Positions 25,474 to 33,596 of a stretch of 64,000 bases of DNA are shown here, one piece after another. How positions within the stretch are numbered: the first letter of the stretch is position 1; every line of letters starts with the position of its first letter. The stretch is from JBGVSA01 sp041807905 (GTDB lineage Bacteria; Pseudomonadota; Gammaproteobacteria; Burkholderiales; Rhodocyclaceae), in contig NZ_JBGVSA010000014.1 in assembly GCF_041807905.1 (NCBI RefSeq), positions 53,055 through 117,054 on the forward strand, in the 5' to 3' direction. The translations under genes and the position numbers were made by a program. A model generated the notes under the pieces. It saw nothing but the letters and a program-made list of their open reading frames with translations, was not told the origin of the DNA and did no database searches.

Positions 25474-25853
25474 ACGAGCTGGAACAACGCGCCTTCGGCC
25501 TGAAGGTCCGCAACAAGCTCAACGGCAGCACCGCCCGCATGGAGCCGGAGCTGACGGAGCGCTTGCGCGTGGCACGCGAAGCCGCTCTGGCACGCGCCCG
25601 GGCGGCGCAACGCGAGCCGGTCCTGGCGGGCTTTGGTCATACGATCGCCGAATGGGGCCGCGAAGCCTGGCGTCCGCTGGCGGTGGCCGCCCTGCTGGCC
25701 GTGCTGGCGCTCGGCTTCGACCACTGGCAGACGATCCAACGCGCCCGCGAACTCGAAGAGGTCGACAGCGCGCTGCTGACCAACGAACTGCCGCTGGACG
25801 CTTACCTCGATCACGGTTTCTATCGATGGCTGCAAAACTCAGACGCGCGCTGA
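25470..25853 (+). CDS. DUF3619 family membrane protein, putative sigma-factor partner
   Basis: The 127-residue protein has a soluble, charged N-terminal half (about 1–60), one membrane helix (PLAVAALLAVLALGFDHW, about 67–84) and a short acidic C-terminal tail. Its ATG overlaps the sigma-factor stop (ATGA), which implies translational coupling. That topology and position are those of single-pass anti-sigma factors, but DUF3619 has no established function and I see no ZAS zinc motif (no HxxxCxxC). Anti-sigma activity is inference only. It overlaps the next gene by 28 bases. Confidence 0.82.
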   Translation: MNELEQRAFGLKVRNKLNGSTARMEPELTERLRVAREAALARARAAQREPVLAGFGHTIAEWGREAWRPLAVAALLAVLALGFDHWQTIQRARELEEVDSALLTNELPLDAYLDHGFYRWLQNSDAR

Positions 25854-26413
25854 TCGGTTTGGCGATGGCCCTGTGCTGCGTCGGCGCACAGAGTGCATCG
25901 ACGCCGGCATCCACGCCCCAGCCCGCTGCATGGCGCAGTCTGACGCACGAGCAGAAAGCCCTGCTCGCACCGCTCGCCGGCGAGTGGGATGACTTCACGC
26001 CGGTACGCCAGCGCAAATGGCTGGGCATTGCCAATCGCTACCCGACCATGACATCGCAAGAGCAGGCCAAGCTGCGTAGCCGCGTGGCCGACTGGGCGAA
26101 GCTGACCCACGAAGAGCGCGAGGCGGCACGCGCACAGTTCAAGAAGATCCAGGCCCAGCAAACGTCCGACGCGCCCAGCCTGCAGGAACAATGGCTGCGC
26201 TACGACGCGCTGCCGGCGCATGAGAAGGAAAAGCTCAAGCAGGCGCCGCGCACGCTGGGCACGACGACCAATCCGCTCAAGCCGCTGAGCGCTGCAACGG
26301 CGCATGACGACAAAACGCCCGTACAATCGGGCTCCGAGCCGCCGGCCTTGCCGTCAGACGCATCTGCCGGCGCCCCCAAGGTCGCCAACGACACACCCGC
26401 CGCCACGCCATGA
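25826..26413 (+). CDS. DUF3106 family secreted protein
   Basis: The 195-residue product has a signal peptide (LIGLAMALCCVGAQSA, cleavage near residue 24) and a repeated helical motif: WRSLTHEQKALLAPLAGEWDDFTPVRQRKWLGIANRYPTM and WAKLTHEEREAARAQFKKI, the short W-x-x-L-T-x-x-E repeats of DUF3106. A low-complexity Pro/Ala/Ser tail follows (about 150–195). It is presumably periplasmic. Role unknown; sharing an operon with a sigma factor and a DUF3619 protein suggests an envelope-sensing partner, without proof. It overlaps DUF3619 by 28 bases and the RDD gene by 4. Confidence 0.82.
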   Translation: MAAKLRRALIGLAMALCCVGAQSASTPASTPQPAAWRSLTHEQKALLAPLAGEWDDFTPVRQRKWLGIANRYPTMTSQEQAKLRSRVADWAKLTHEEREAARAQFKKIQAQQTSDAPSLQEQWLRYDALPAHEKEKLKQAPRTLGTTTNPLKPLSAATAHDDKTPVQSGSEPPALPSDASAGAPKVANDTPAATP

Positions 26414-26904
26414 ACCCAGCCACGCCGACTTCCGCCCCTGCGAATGCCACAGCCATCCGCACGGAAGTCGAACTGGCCTCGCTGCGCCGTCGCCTGGCCA
26501 GCATGTTGTATGAAGGCTTGCCGGCCTTCGGCGTCATGGTAGTAGGCGGCCTTCTCCCCATGACCATCGTCGGCATGACGTTTCACGTCACGCCCCCCGG
26601 CTGGTTCCTGTGGCTCTACGTCTTTGTCCTGATGGGCTGTTACTTCGTAACGGTGTGGCGCAAGGCCGGGCAGACGCTGGCCATGCAGACCTGGAGCCTG
26701 CAACTGGTCGACGCCGCCACAGGCAAGGCACCTTCCCTGCGCCAATTGATCGTTCGCTATACCCTGGCCTGGCCGTCGCTGGTGCTGATCCTGGCGGGCG
26801 TGGGCATCCTGTGGGCGGCCTTCGTCGATCGTGACCGACAATTTGCGCACGACCGACTCGCCGGCACCTGCCTGGTTTTCAACCCGCGCCGCAAAACCCG
26901 GTAG
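26410..26904 (+). CDS. RDD family membrane protein
   Basis: The 164-residue protein starts after a short Ala/Thr-rich stretch with LRRRLASMLYEGLPAFGV, the first helix region of RDD proteins. It has a central segment WRKAGQTLAMQTWSLQLVD and ends with DRQFAHDRLAGTCLV, matching the RDD family consensus with three membrane helices. RDD proteins act variously as transport-related or assembly-related membrane proteins; the role here is unknown. It is the last gene of the sigma-factor operon (ATGA overlap with DUF3106) and ends 12 bases from the convergent lyase gene. Confidence 0.87.
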   Translation: MNPATPTSAPANATAIRTEVELASLRRRLASMLYEGLPAFGVMVVGGLLPMTIVGMTFHVTPPGWFLWLYVFVLMGCYFVTVWRKAGQTLAMQTWSLQLVDAATGKAPSLRQLIVRYTLAWPSLVLILAGVGILWAAFVDRDRQFAHDRLAGTCLVFNPRRKTR

Positions 26905-26916
26905 TCCCGCTGCGGA

Positions 26917-28236
26917 CTACTCGACCTCTCGCGCCAACCGCGCCAGCCATTCATCGACGCCCGTGACGGGCACATCCAGCCGACGCACAACCGGTGCGAC
27001 GGTCGGATAGCCGCCGACTTCGTCCTGACTGTCGATGCGGGCCCCCTTGCCGGCGCGGATGTCGGCGACCAATCTCGCATCGACCGTGTCGCGATCGCGA
27101 GGACGCGCACCTGCGTGGGCGAGGACAGCTTCACGCACCGCCGAAGCCGGCAGCGGCGACAGGCCCGCCACCCACGACGGCGCCGATTGCAGCCGCGTCA
27201 CACCCGGGCCGGTCTGCGCCGCTGCACGGCCATTGCGATCGAGTGCGATGTTGTCGTCGACGTAGGCGTTGCCGTTGTTGAACCCGGAGCCGACCAGCGC
27301 CACATTGCCCGCCGTATTGACGCCGTACTGCAACACGTTGCCCACCACGCTGATGGACGGAGCACCCGGCAACGTCCGCCCCTCCCACTCTTTGGGGTTG
27401 TAGCCGACGCGCACTGCCCAGGTGCCTGGGTTGTAGATGAAGTTGTTGACCACCACGCCCGTGCCGTTGGCCTTGAACCACGGATTGCGGTCGTTGTTGT
27501 GCGCGTACAGATTGCCGATGACGGCGACCTCCTGCACGTTGTCGTGAATGAGCGTCCCCATCGAATGCCGCCCCTTGGTGTGCGGCCCGTCGTAGAGGCC
27601 CTGGGCGATGATGTTGTTGCTCAGCGTGACGTGGCGCGCGGTCCCGGCCGGCCCGTCGTAACGCTCGCCGGACACCGACAGGTTCTCATCCGTGCCCCAG
27701 GCGAACGAGCAATGGTCGACGACGACGTTGTAGGCATTCTTGCCGACGATCGACACGTCTCGCTCGAAGCCGCTCTTCCTGGCGGCCCCTGCGTCGCCGA
27801 TACGAAAGCGCACATGGCGCATGATAACGTCATGCGTGCCGATGTACATGCCGCCGCGAATCAGCGTGATGCCGGGGCTCGGCGCCGTCTGGCCGGCGAT
27901 GGTGACGAAAGGCTCGCGCAACGCCAGATCCTTCTTGTCCAGGTCGATCACGCCGCCCACCTCGAACACAATGACGCGCGGCCCGCGCACCTCCAGCGCC
28001 GCTCGCAGCGTTCCCGGACCTTCCGACGCCAGGCTGGTCACCTTGATGACGCGCCCGCCCCGCCCTGCAACGGTTTCCGAGCCGTAGCCGACGGCCCCGG
28101 GAAAAGCGCGCGGGCCGACGGGGGCATCATCCGCCAGCGTCAGTACGTTCGTCGGCGTAGCGGACGGTGCACTGCTGCACGCGACCAAAGCGAACAGGGC
28201 GAGCGCGCCAGTGCCGGCCAGGATCGATTTATTCAT
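26917..28236 (-). CDS. Pectate lyase-like (PL1 type) lipoprotein
   Basis: The 439-residue product has a lipoprotein signal peptide (ALVACSS, Cys about 20). A right-handed beta-helix domain follows (about 40–370) with the pectate-lyase-like blocks FPGAVGYGSETVAGRGG, GTLRAALEVRGPRVIVFEVGG, MRHVRFRIGD and VVVDHCSFAWGTDENLSV. Pectate lyases cleave polygalacturonate by Ca2+-dependent beta-elimination; whether the catalytic arginine and all Ca2+ ligands are kept I cannot confirm by eye. No other pectin genes are nearby, although a uronate-dehydrogenase-like gene lies at 10.1 kb. A terminator separates it from yebC upstream. Confidence 0.82.
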   Translation of the reverse strand: MNKSILAGTGALALFALVACSSAPSATPTNVLTLADDAPVGPRAFPGAVGYGSETVAGRGGRVIKVTSLASEGPGTLRAALEVRGPRVIVFEVGGVIDLDKKDLALREPFVTIAGQTAPSPGITLIRGGMYIGTHDVIMRHVRFRIGDAGAARKSGFERDVSIVGKNAYNVVVDHCSFAWGTDENLSVSGERYDGPAGTARHVTLSNNIIAQGLYDGPHTKGRHSMGTLIHDNVQEVAVIGNLYAHNNDRNPWFKANGTGVVVNNFIYNPGTWAVRVGYNPKEWEGRTLPGAPSISVVGNVLQYGVNTAGNVALVGSGFNNGNAYVDDNIALDRNGRAAAQTGPGVTRLQSAPSWVAGLSPLPASAVREAVLAHAGARPRDRDTVDARLVADIRAGKGARIDSQDEVGGYPTVAPVVRRLDVPVTGVDEWLARLAREVE

Positions 28237-28296
28237 GGTTGTCCCCGTCTATTGTTTTTCGTGCGCCATGCGCTGCTGCGCCTGGACACCGAATGC

Positions 28297-28329
28297 AAAA
28301 ACGCCCGGGCGGTTTCCCGGCCGGGCGTT
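28297..28329 (-). terminator. Intrinsic terminator of yebC
   Basis: AACGCCCGG (28300–28308) and CCGGGCGTT (28321–28329) form a perfect 9-bp stem; the 12-base interior can pair further. On the minus strand it is followed by TTTTT (28301–28297 complement). It lies 22 bases after the yebC stop and before the lyase gene. Confidence 0.85.
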
Positions 28330-28351
28330 CCTGTCAATTCAACACCGCGCG

Positions 28352-29080
28352 TCAGACTTCGTCGATTTCGGCGGAGGTATAGACGTCCTGCACGTCGTCG
28401 AGCGACTCCAGCGCGTCGAGCAGCTTCTGCATCTTGATGGCGTCCTCGCCAGTCAGCACGGTTTCGTTCAGCGGCTTCATGCTGACTTCGGCAAACTCCG
28501 GCTTGAAGCCGGCCTTTGCAAGCGCTTCCTGAACGGCCGGCATTTCGTACGGCGCCGTCAGCACTTCGATCGAACCGTCTTCGTTGCTGACGACATCTTC
28601 GGCGCCCGCTTCGAGCGCGGCTTCCATCAGCGCATCTTCGTTGGTGCCCGGCGCGAACAGCATCTGCCCACAGTGCTTGAACTGGAAGGCCACGCAGCCG
28701 TCGGTGCCCATGTTGCCGCCAAACTTCGAGAAGGCATGACGCACATCGGCCACGGTACGCGTGCGGTTGTCGGTCAAGCAGTCGACCATCACGGCTGCGC
28801 CGCCGATGCCATAGCCTTCGTAGCGAGCCTCTTCATAGGTCACACCGTCGAGCTCGCCCGTACCACGCTTGACCGCACGATCAATGTTGTCGCCCGGCAT
28901 GTTCTCGGCCTTGGCCTTATCGACGGCCAGACGCAGACGCGGATTGAAGTTCGGGTCGCCCCCACCCATGCGGGCGGCCACGGTGATTTCTTTGATCAGC
29001 TTGGTGAATACCTTGCCCCGCTTGGCGTCCTGGCGGCCTTTACGGTGCTGGATATTGGCCCATTTCGAATGCCCGGCCAT
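28352..29080 (-). CDS. yebC: YebC/PmpR family transcription/translation regulator
   Basis: The 242-residue protein starts MAGHSKWANIQHRKGRQDAKRGK, the hallmark N-terminus of YebC/PmpR, and contains MGGGDPNFNPRLRLAVDKAKAENMPGDNIDRAVKRG and YEGYGIGGAAVMVDCLTDNRTRTV. Family members have been described as DNA-binding regulators and, more recently, as ribosome-associated factors that relieve stalling at proline stretches. In many bacteria yebC neighbours ruvC; here ruvC lies 16 kb away. It has its own terminator and is divergent from the secreted protein at 29211. Confidence 0.96.
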   Translation of the reverse strand: MAGHSKWANIQHRKGRQDAKRGKVFTKLIKEITVAARMGGGDPNFNPRLRLAVDKAKAENMPGDNIDRAVKRGTGELDGVTYEEARYEGYGIGGAAVMVDCLTDNRTRTVADVRHAFSKFGGNMGTDGCVAFQFKHCGQMLFAPGTNEDALMEAALEAGAEDVVSNEDGSIEVLTAPYEMPAVQEALAKAGFKPEFAEVSMKPLNETVLTGEDAIKMQKLLDALESLDDVQDVYTSAEIDEV

Positions 29081-29210
29081 GGTGTCCTCGTCTTGGTTCG
29101 TTCAGCGCAGAGGGCGGGATTATACAGCCGCCGGTCTGGCCGGCGACGGGTCCGACATTTGCGCCTTGCTAGAGTCCATGCGAATTTTCTGTCATCGCGG
29201 AGATCGCATC

Positions 29211-29864
29211 ATGCCTGCCTGCTGGCGCCTGCTGTGTCTGCTTGTCGTGCTGGGCTGCGCCCGCCCGGCGCTGGCTGACACGCTGTATACCTATGACGGA
29301 TGCACCGACGCCCGCGGCGGCGCCATCGCCTCGGTGGCCGACCCGGGGTTGCCGCTGGTGGCGGCCAGCGCCATCGTCGACGGCAAGGTGCATGTGCGCT
29401 ACAACCCGGCCGTGCTGCCACGCCTGCTGCCGGAGAGTCGATTGTTCCTGTACGCGCACGAGTGCGCGCGCCACACGCTGGGACTGCCCGACACGGGCAC
29501 ATTGACGCCCGAGCAGGCGCGGCGCGCCGACTGTGCCGCCGTCGCCACGCTCCGCCGCTCCCACCTGCTCGACGCGCCGGACGCACTGGCCGCGCTGCAG
29601 GTGGACCTCGTGTTCTCGCCACAGGAATGGGGGGCCATCCCCGGCCCGCAGCGCACCTTCGATCTGGCGTCATGTGACGTCGCCAAGGGCACCGGGAGCG
29701 GACAACTCGGGTTGCCGTCGCCAGACGCGCCGCGCAGCGATCGCTGGAATGCCTGCGTGCAATCCTGTGCGGCGCGCTCCTTCAGTTGCGAGCAGCAAAG
29801 CGGCCGCAATGCAGCGCGCTGCACGAGTGCCTACGATCAATGTAGCGCCCATTGCACGCCCTGA
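29211..29864 (+). CDS. Secreted hypothetical protein with HECARH motif
   Basis: The 217-residue product has a clear signal peptide ending ARPALA (about residue 22), with mature N-terminus DTLYTYDGC. A central stretch, LFLYAHECARHTLGLP, looks like a metalloprotease HExxH helix that has lost register: HECAR-H instead of HExxH. Eight cysteines, mostly in the C-terminal 50 residues (CVQSCAARSFSCEQQ...C...C), suggest disulfides. GGAG about 8 bases before the ATG at 29211 supports this start over an upstream one at 29178. No family recognised; it is divergent from yebC. Confidence 0.75.
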   Translation: MPACWRLLCLLVVLGCARPALADTLYTYDGCTDARGGAIASVADPGLPLVAASAIVDGKVHVRYNPAVLPRLLPESRLFLYAHECARHTLGLPDTGTLTPEQARRADCAAVATLRRSHLLDAPDALAALQVDLVFSPQEWGAIPGPQRTFDLASCDVAKGTGSGQLGLPSPDAPRSDRWNACVQSCAARSFSCEQQSGRNAARCTSAYDQCSAHCTP

Positions 29865-29998
29865 TCCCGGGCTGAGCGTCGTAGCGAGAGATCGCGCCTC
29901 GAGCCGTGGGACAGTGTGATCAGCATTGTGCGATTCTTCTGTTGCCAAGCCCACGGGCGCTGCCGTAAGTTCGCGGACACTGCAACCTGGAGCACACC

Positions 29999-31516
29999 AT
30001 GAGTGAACCCCTCGTCGTCGCCAAAGCCCATGGGACCGATCTGGCCCTGCTGCCGGCGCTGGCCAACCGCCACGGACTGATCGCCGGCGCTACCGGCACC
30101 GGCAAGACCGTCACCCTGCAAAAGCTGGCCGAGTCGTTTGCCCGAGCTGGCGTCCCGGTCTTCATGGCCGACGTGAAGGGCGACCTTTCCGGCATCGGCG
30201 CGCGAGGCGAACTCAAGCCCAAGATCCAGGAACGCCTGCAATCGCTGGGCGTGACGGATTGGGAGCCCGAAGCCTGCAAGATCACCCTGTGGGATGTCTT
30301 CGGCGAGGCCGGCCACCCGGTGCGCGCCACCGTGTCCGACATGGGCCCGTTGTTGCTGGCGCGCCTGCTGAGCCTGAACGAAGTGCAGTCCGGCGTACTG
30401 CAGTTGATTTTCCGCATCGCCGATGACAACGGCCTGCTGCTGCTCGACCTCAAGGACCTGCGCGCGATGGTCCAGTACGTCGGCGACAACGCCAAGCAGT
30501 TCACGACGCAGTACGGCAACATTTCGACGGCATCGGTCGGCGCCATCCAGCGCGGTTTGCTCGCCCTCGAAGCCCAGGGCGGCGACAAATTCTTCGGCGA
30601 GCCGATGCTCAAGATCAGCGACCTCATGCGTACCGACACGCAAGGCCGGGGCATGGTGAACATCCTGGCCGCCGACAAGCTGTACAACTCGCCAACGCTG
30701 TATGCCACCTTCCTGCTGTGGCTGCTGGCCGAGCTGTTCGAGCAACTGCCGGAAGTCGGAGACCTTGAAAAACCCAAGTTGGTGTTCTTCTTCGACGAGG
30801 CCCATCTGCTGTTTACCGACGCACCGCCGACGCTACTGCAGAAGATCGAGCAGGTCGTGCGCCTGATCCGCTCCAAGGGCGTGGGCGTCTACTTCGTCAC
30901 TCAGAACCCGCTGGACATTCCGGACACCGTTCTCGGGCAACTCGGCAATCGTGTGCAGCACGCACTGCGCGCTTTCACGCCGCGCGACCAGAAGGCGGTC
31001 AAGACGGCAGCCGAAACGCTTCGCCCGAACCCGGCCTTCAGCGCCGAAGCCGCCATTACCGAACTCGGCGTCGGCGAAGCACTGGTGTCGTTCCTGGATA
31101 CCAAAGGTACGCCGACCATGGTGGAGCGCGCCTTCGTCATTCCGCCGGCGTCGCGTATCGGGCCGCTGTCGCAGGACGAGCGCAACGCCGCGATCAACAA
31201 TTCGCCGGTTTACGGCCAATACGAAGACGTGCTCGATCGCGAGTCCGCCTACGAAAAGCTAAGCTCCGGCACCCTGGCCGCCCCGAAGGCGACCGGTGCG
31301 GCGACATCGGCCCAGGATCAGAACGCCAGCGCCGACGGCGGTCTGCTTGGCGGCGCGCTGGGCGAAGTTCTCTTCGGCAAGACCGGCCCGCGCGGCGGCC
31401 ATCATGACGGCATCGTGCAGACCGCGGCCAAGAGCATGGCACGCACCATGGGCAACCAGGTCGGCCGCCAGATTCTGCGCGGCGTGCTGGGCTCGATCTT
31501 CGGCGGACGCCGCTGA
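29999..31516 (+). CDS. DUF853/HerA-like ATPase (YjgR family)
   Basis: The 505-residue cytosolic ATPase has Walker A GATGTGKT near residue 30, followed by VTLQKLAESFARAGVPVFMADVKGDLSG. Walker B is KLVFFFDEAHLLF, and later FVTQNPLDIPDTVLGQLGNRVQHALRAFTPRDQKAV matches the DUF853 (YjgR) family of HerA/FtsK-like P-loop proteins. The tail (about 425–505) is low-complexity and Gly/Ala-rich. Function is unknown in any species I can name; a role in DNA handling is often supposed from the HerA relationship. It is transcribed alone. Confidence 0.92.
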   Translation: MSEPLVVAKAHGTDLALLPALANRHGLIAGATGTGKTVTLQKLAESFARAGVPVFMADVKGDLSGIGARGELKPKIQERLQSLGVTDWEPEACKITLWDVFGEAGHPVRATVSDMGPLLLARLLSLNEVQSGVLQLIFRIADDNGLLLLDLKDLRAMVQYVGDNAKQFTTQYGNISTASVGAIQRGLLALEAQGGDKFFGEPMLKISDLMRTDTQGRGMVNILAADKLYNSPTLYATFLLWLLAELFEQLPEVGDLEKPKLVFFFDEAHLLFTDAPPTLLQKIEQVVRLIRSKGVGVYFVTQNPLDIPDTVLGQLGNRVQHALRAFTPRDQKAVKTAAETLRPNPAFSAEAAITELGVGEALVSFLDTKGTPTMVERAFVIPPASRIGPLSQDERNAAINNSPVYGQYEDVLDRESAYEKLSSGTLAAPKATGAATSAQDQNASADGGLLGGALGEVLFGKTGPRGGHHDGIVQTAAKSMARTMGNQVGRQILRGVLGSIFGGRR

Positions 31517-31537
31517 GGCAGGGCGCATTCAATCCTT

Positions 31538-31558
31538 GGCCGGCCCATGAGGCCGGCC
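31538..31558 (+). terminator. Hairpin downstream of the DUF853 gene
   Basis: GGCCGGCC at 31538–31545 and again at 31551–31558 (self-complementary word) forms an 8-bp stem with a 5-base loop, 21 bases past the stop. There is no T-run after it, so termination is not certain. Confidence 0.4.
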
Positions 31559-31662
31559 GGCCCTCCTATACTCACGCCACGACGCCGGCATTCGCGCATG
31601 CGACGCATGTGCTGGCGCCGCACGAGCATTTGTCATATATCAAATAAGGCAAGGCCGCACAC

Positions 31663-31681
31663 AGGAATCATTCTCAATATC
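31663..31681. promoter_or_regulatory. Possible Fur box upstream of outer-membrane protein gene
   Basis: Read on the minus strand, the 19-mer GATATTGAGAATGATTCCT matches the Fur consensus at 13 of 19 positions by my count. It lies 40 bases before the ATG at 31721, in an AT-rich pocket unlike the surrounding DNA. The match is weaker than the site at 7411. Confidence 0.4.
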
Positions 31682-31720
31682 GATTCCACCCTCCAATTCT
31701 TGCTACCTCCCCGACAGACC

Positions 31721-32407
31721 ATGCGTCACTTTGCCTGCGCCGCCCTCGCCGCCTGCTGCATTCCCGTTGCCCATGCCGGCCGCCCTCTCACGACCGACGA
31801 CGCGGGCGTACTCGATCGCGGCACGTTTGAACTCGAGTCCTTCATGTTCCGGCAGACCGAGCGCGATGCGCCACGCACGGACGGCTGGCACCTGCAACCC
31901 AGCATCGGCCTCGGATTGAACACGCAGATCGGCATCGGCTACGGCAGCGACACCGCCGATGATGAACGCTCGTGGAACCGGCAGATCTACGGCAAGACCT
32001 TCATCAAGGAACTCACCGACGACGCATTCGGCATTGCGCTGTCATACGGCGCAGGCGACAGCAAGCTGCCGGGGGATTCGTTCCGGTACGACACCGCGTA
32101 CGTGAATGGCATCGTCACCGTGCCGGTGGCATCTTGGCTGCTGCATGGCAACCTTGGCTGGTCGCGCTCGCGGCTGAACGCGTACAACGCTACGACCTGG
32201 GCGCTGGCGGCGGAACGTCCGGACGCCTTCGGTCCTGTCGATGTCGCGTTCGAAATATGGGGCGATGACCACGCCGCCGCCTGGGGTCAGATCGATGCGC
32301 GGTGGAACGTGATTCCCGGCCGTCTTTCGCTGGATGCTTCGTTCGCGCAACAAACCGACAGCAAGCGCGTGCGAATGCTCACGCTGGGCCTGAAGCTCAC
32401 CTACTGA
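31721..32407 (+). CDS. Putative outer-membrane beta-barrel protein
   Basis: The 228-residue product has a signal peptide (AALAACCIPVAHA, cleavage near residue 21) and begins the mature protein GRPLTTDDAGVLDRGTFELESF. This opening is common to small barrel proteins often labelled transporter or grouped with the phenol-degradation MetA-like barrel family. The rest alternates hydrophobic and polar residues in strands and ends LGLKLTY, a C-terminal aromatic typical of outer-membrane proteins. Ligand is unknown. A Fur-like site 40 bases upstream hints at metal control. The ATG at 31721 is favoured over upstream in-frame starts because of the signal peptide. Confidence 0.72.
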   Translation: MRHFACAALAACCIPVAHAGRPLTTDDAGVLDRGTFELESFMFRQTERDAPRTDGWHLQPSIGLGLNTQIGIGYGSDTADDERSWNRQIYGKTFIKELTDDAFGIALSYGAGDSKLPGDSFRYDTAYVNGIVTVPVASWLLHGNLGWSRSRLNAYNATTWALAAERPDAFGPVDVAFEIWGDDHAAAWGQIDARWNVIPGRLSLDASFAQQTDSKRVRMLTLGLKLTY

Positions 32408-32426
32408 GTCCGCGCGCGGCAGAGCT

Positions 32427-32565
32427 TTATCCAACGCCGTGTTCCTGCAGCTTGCACATCAGTGTGCGCCGACAGACGCCACGCCAGCGCGAGGCGAATC
32501 AGACGTGCCTCGGTACGCTTGAGTTCGTGGCGCAGCGACATCCCGTCCTCTTCGGAAACAGAGCA
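32427..32565 (-). pseudogene. Remnant of a Fis-type HTH regulator C-terminus, frameshifted
   Basis: On the minus strand, one frame reads MSLRHELKRTEARLIRLALA (from about 32541) and another continues as RWRGVCRRTLMCKLQEHGVG and a stop (32489–32427). Joined by a frameshift near 32488–32495 they resemble the C-terminal Fis-like helix-turn-helix of NtrC-class regulators (L-x-x-x-E-x-x-L-I...SRRTLYRKLxEYG), although the first HTH helix region is shortened. No upstream ATPase or receiver coding is left. The remnant lies between the barrel gene and a DMT transporter. Confidence 0.42.
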
Positions 32566-32694
32566 CGCGGAGTGGAGGCACTTGCACCCGGCAGTGCAAG
32601 TACATTCCGCACGCACTGGCTGAAGATCCTGGCGCAATGCAACAATGTCGGGCAAGACCGGTCAATCCTCTGACCGGGATCGCCTCGCTCATGC

Positions 32695-33591
32695 ATGATG
32701 AATAAACCCACCCTCGGCATCACGTTCGCCTCGCTCGGCGCGTTGGGATTTTCCTTCAAGGCCGTCTTCATCAAGGCCGCATACGTATACGGCGTCGACG
32801 CAGAGACGCTGCTGGCATTGCGCATGGGGTATTCGCTGCCCTTCTTCATCGTGATGGGCGTAGTGGCGGCGCGCAGTCAGCCGATGACGCTGGCGCGCAA
32901 GGATTGGGGGATGCTGGCCTTGCTGGGTGTGCTCGGGTACTACCTGGCGAGCTACCTGGACTTTCTCGGTCTGCAGTACATCTCCGCCGCGCTGGAACGA
33001 TTGATCCTCTTCCTGTACCCGACTTTCGTCCTGTTGCTATCCGCCGTTTTCCTGAAAAAGCCCATCACGCGGAGCGCGATCATGCCGCTCGCGCTCTGCT
33101 ACGGCGGCATCACCATTGCGGTAGTGGGAGACGGCCGGTCGGCATCCGGTGGCGGCCAAGGCGCTCTATTGGGAAGCGCGCTGGTGGTGGCCAGCTCGCT
33201 GGCCTATGCAATCTATCTGATGCTATCCGGCCAGATCGTACGCAGGCTGGGATCGCTGCGCGTCACGGCGTACGCCACGATGGTCGCGTGCGCATTGAGT
33301 CTGATCCAGTTCGTCTTGATCCGACCGCTATCGTCGTTGGCACAGCCATGGCAAGTGCACGCGCTCAGCGTCTGCATGGCCATATTCAGCACGGTGTTGC
33401 CGATCTGGTTGGTGGCGGAAGCAATCCGCAGGCTCGGCGCCGGCCCGGCTTCAATGGTCGGCTCGCTCGGCCCGGTATTCACCATCATCCTGGCCGCGGT
33501 GATTCTTGGAGAGCACATTGGCCCGTGGCAGATAGCGGGCGCCGCACTGGTGATCGTCGGCGTCAGCCGCGTCTCGCGCATGAAGGCCTAG
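32695..33591 (+). CDS. DMT superfamily (EamA) transporter
   Basis: The 298-residue membrane protein has ten hydrophobic helices in two EamA repeats: helices 1–5 (GITFASLGALGFSFKAVFIKAAY ... ALERLILFLYPTFVLLLSAVFLKK) and 6–10 (GSALVVASSLAYAIYLMLSG ... GPASMVGSLGPVFTIILAAVILGE). Family members export amino acids or other metabolites; no substrate can be assigned. Two adjacent ATG codons (32695, 32698) could start it. It is convergent with clsB, only 5 bases between the stops. Confidence 0.9.
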   Translation: MMNKPTLGITFASLGALGFSFKAVFIKAAYVYGVDAETLLALRMGYSLPFFIVMGVVAARSQPMTLARKDWGMLALLGVLGYYLASYLDFLGLQYISAALERLILFLYPTFVLLLSAVFLKKPITRSAIMPLALCYGGITIAVVGDGRSASGGGQGALLGSALVVASSLAYAIYLMLSGQIVRRLGSLRVTAYATMVACALSLIQFVLIRPLSSLAQPWQVHALSVCMAIFSTVLPIWLVAEAIRRLGAGPASMVGSLGPVFTIILAAVILGEHIGPWQIAGAALVIVGVSRVSRMKA

Positions 33592-33596
33592 CCTGA

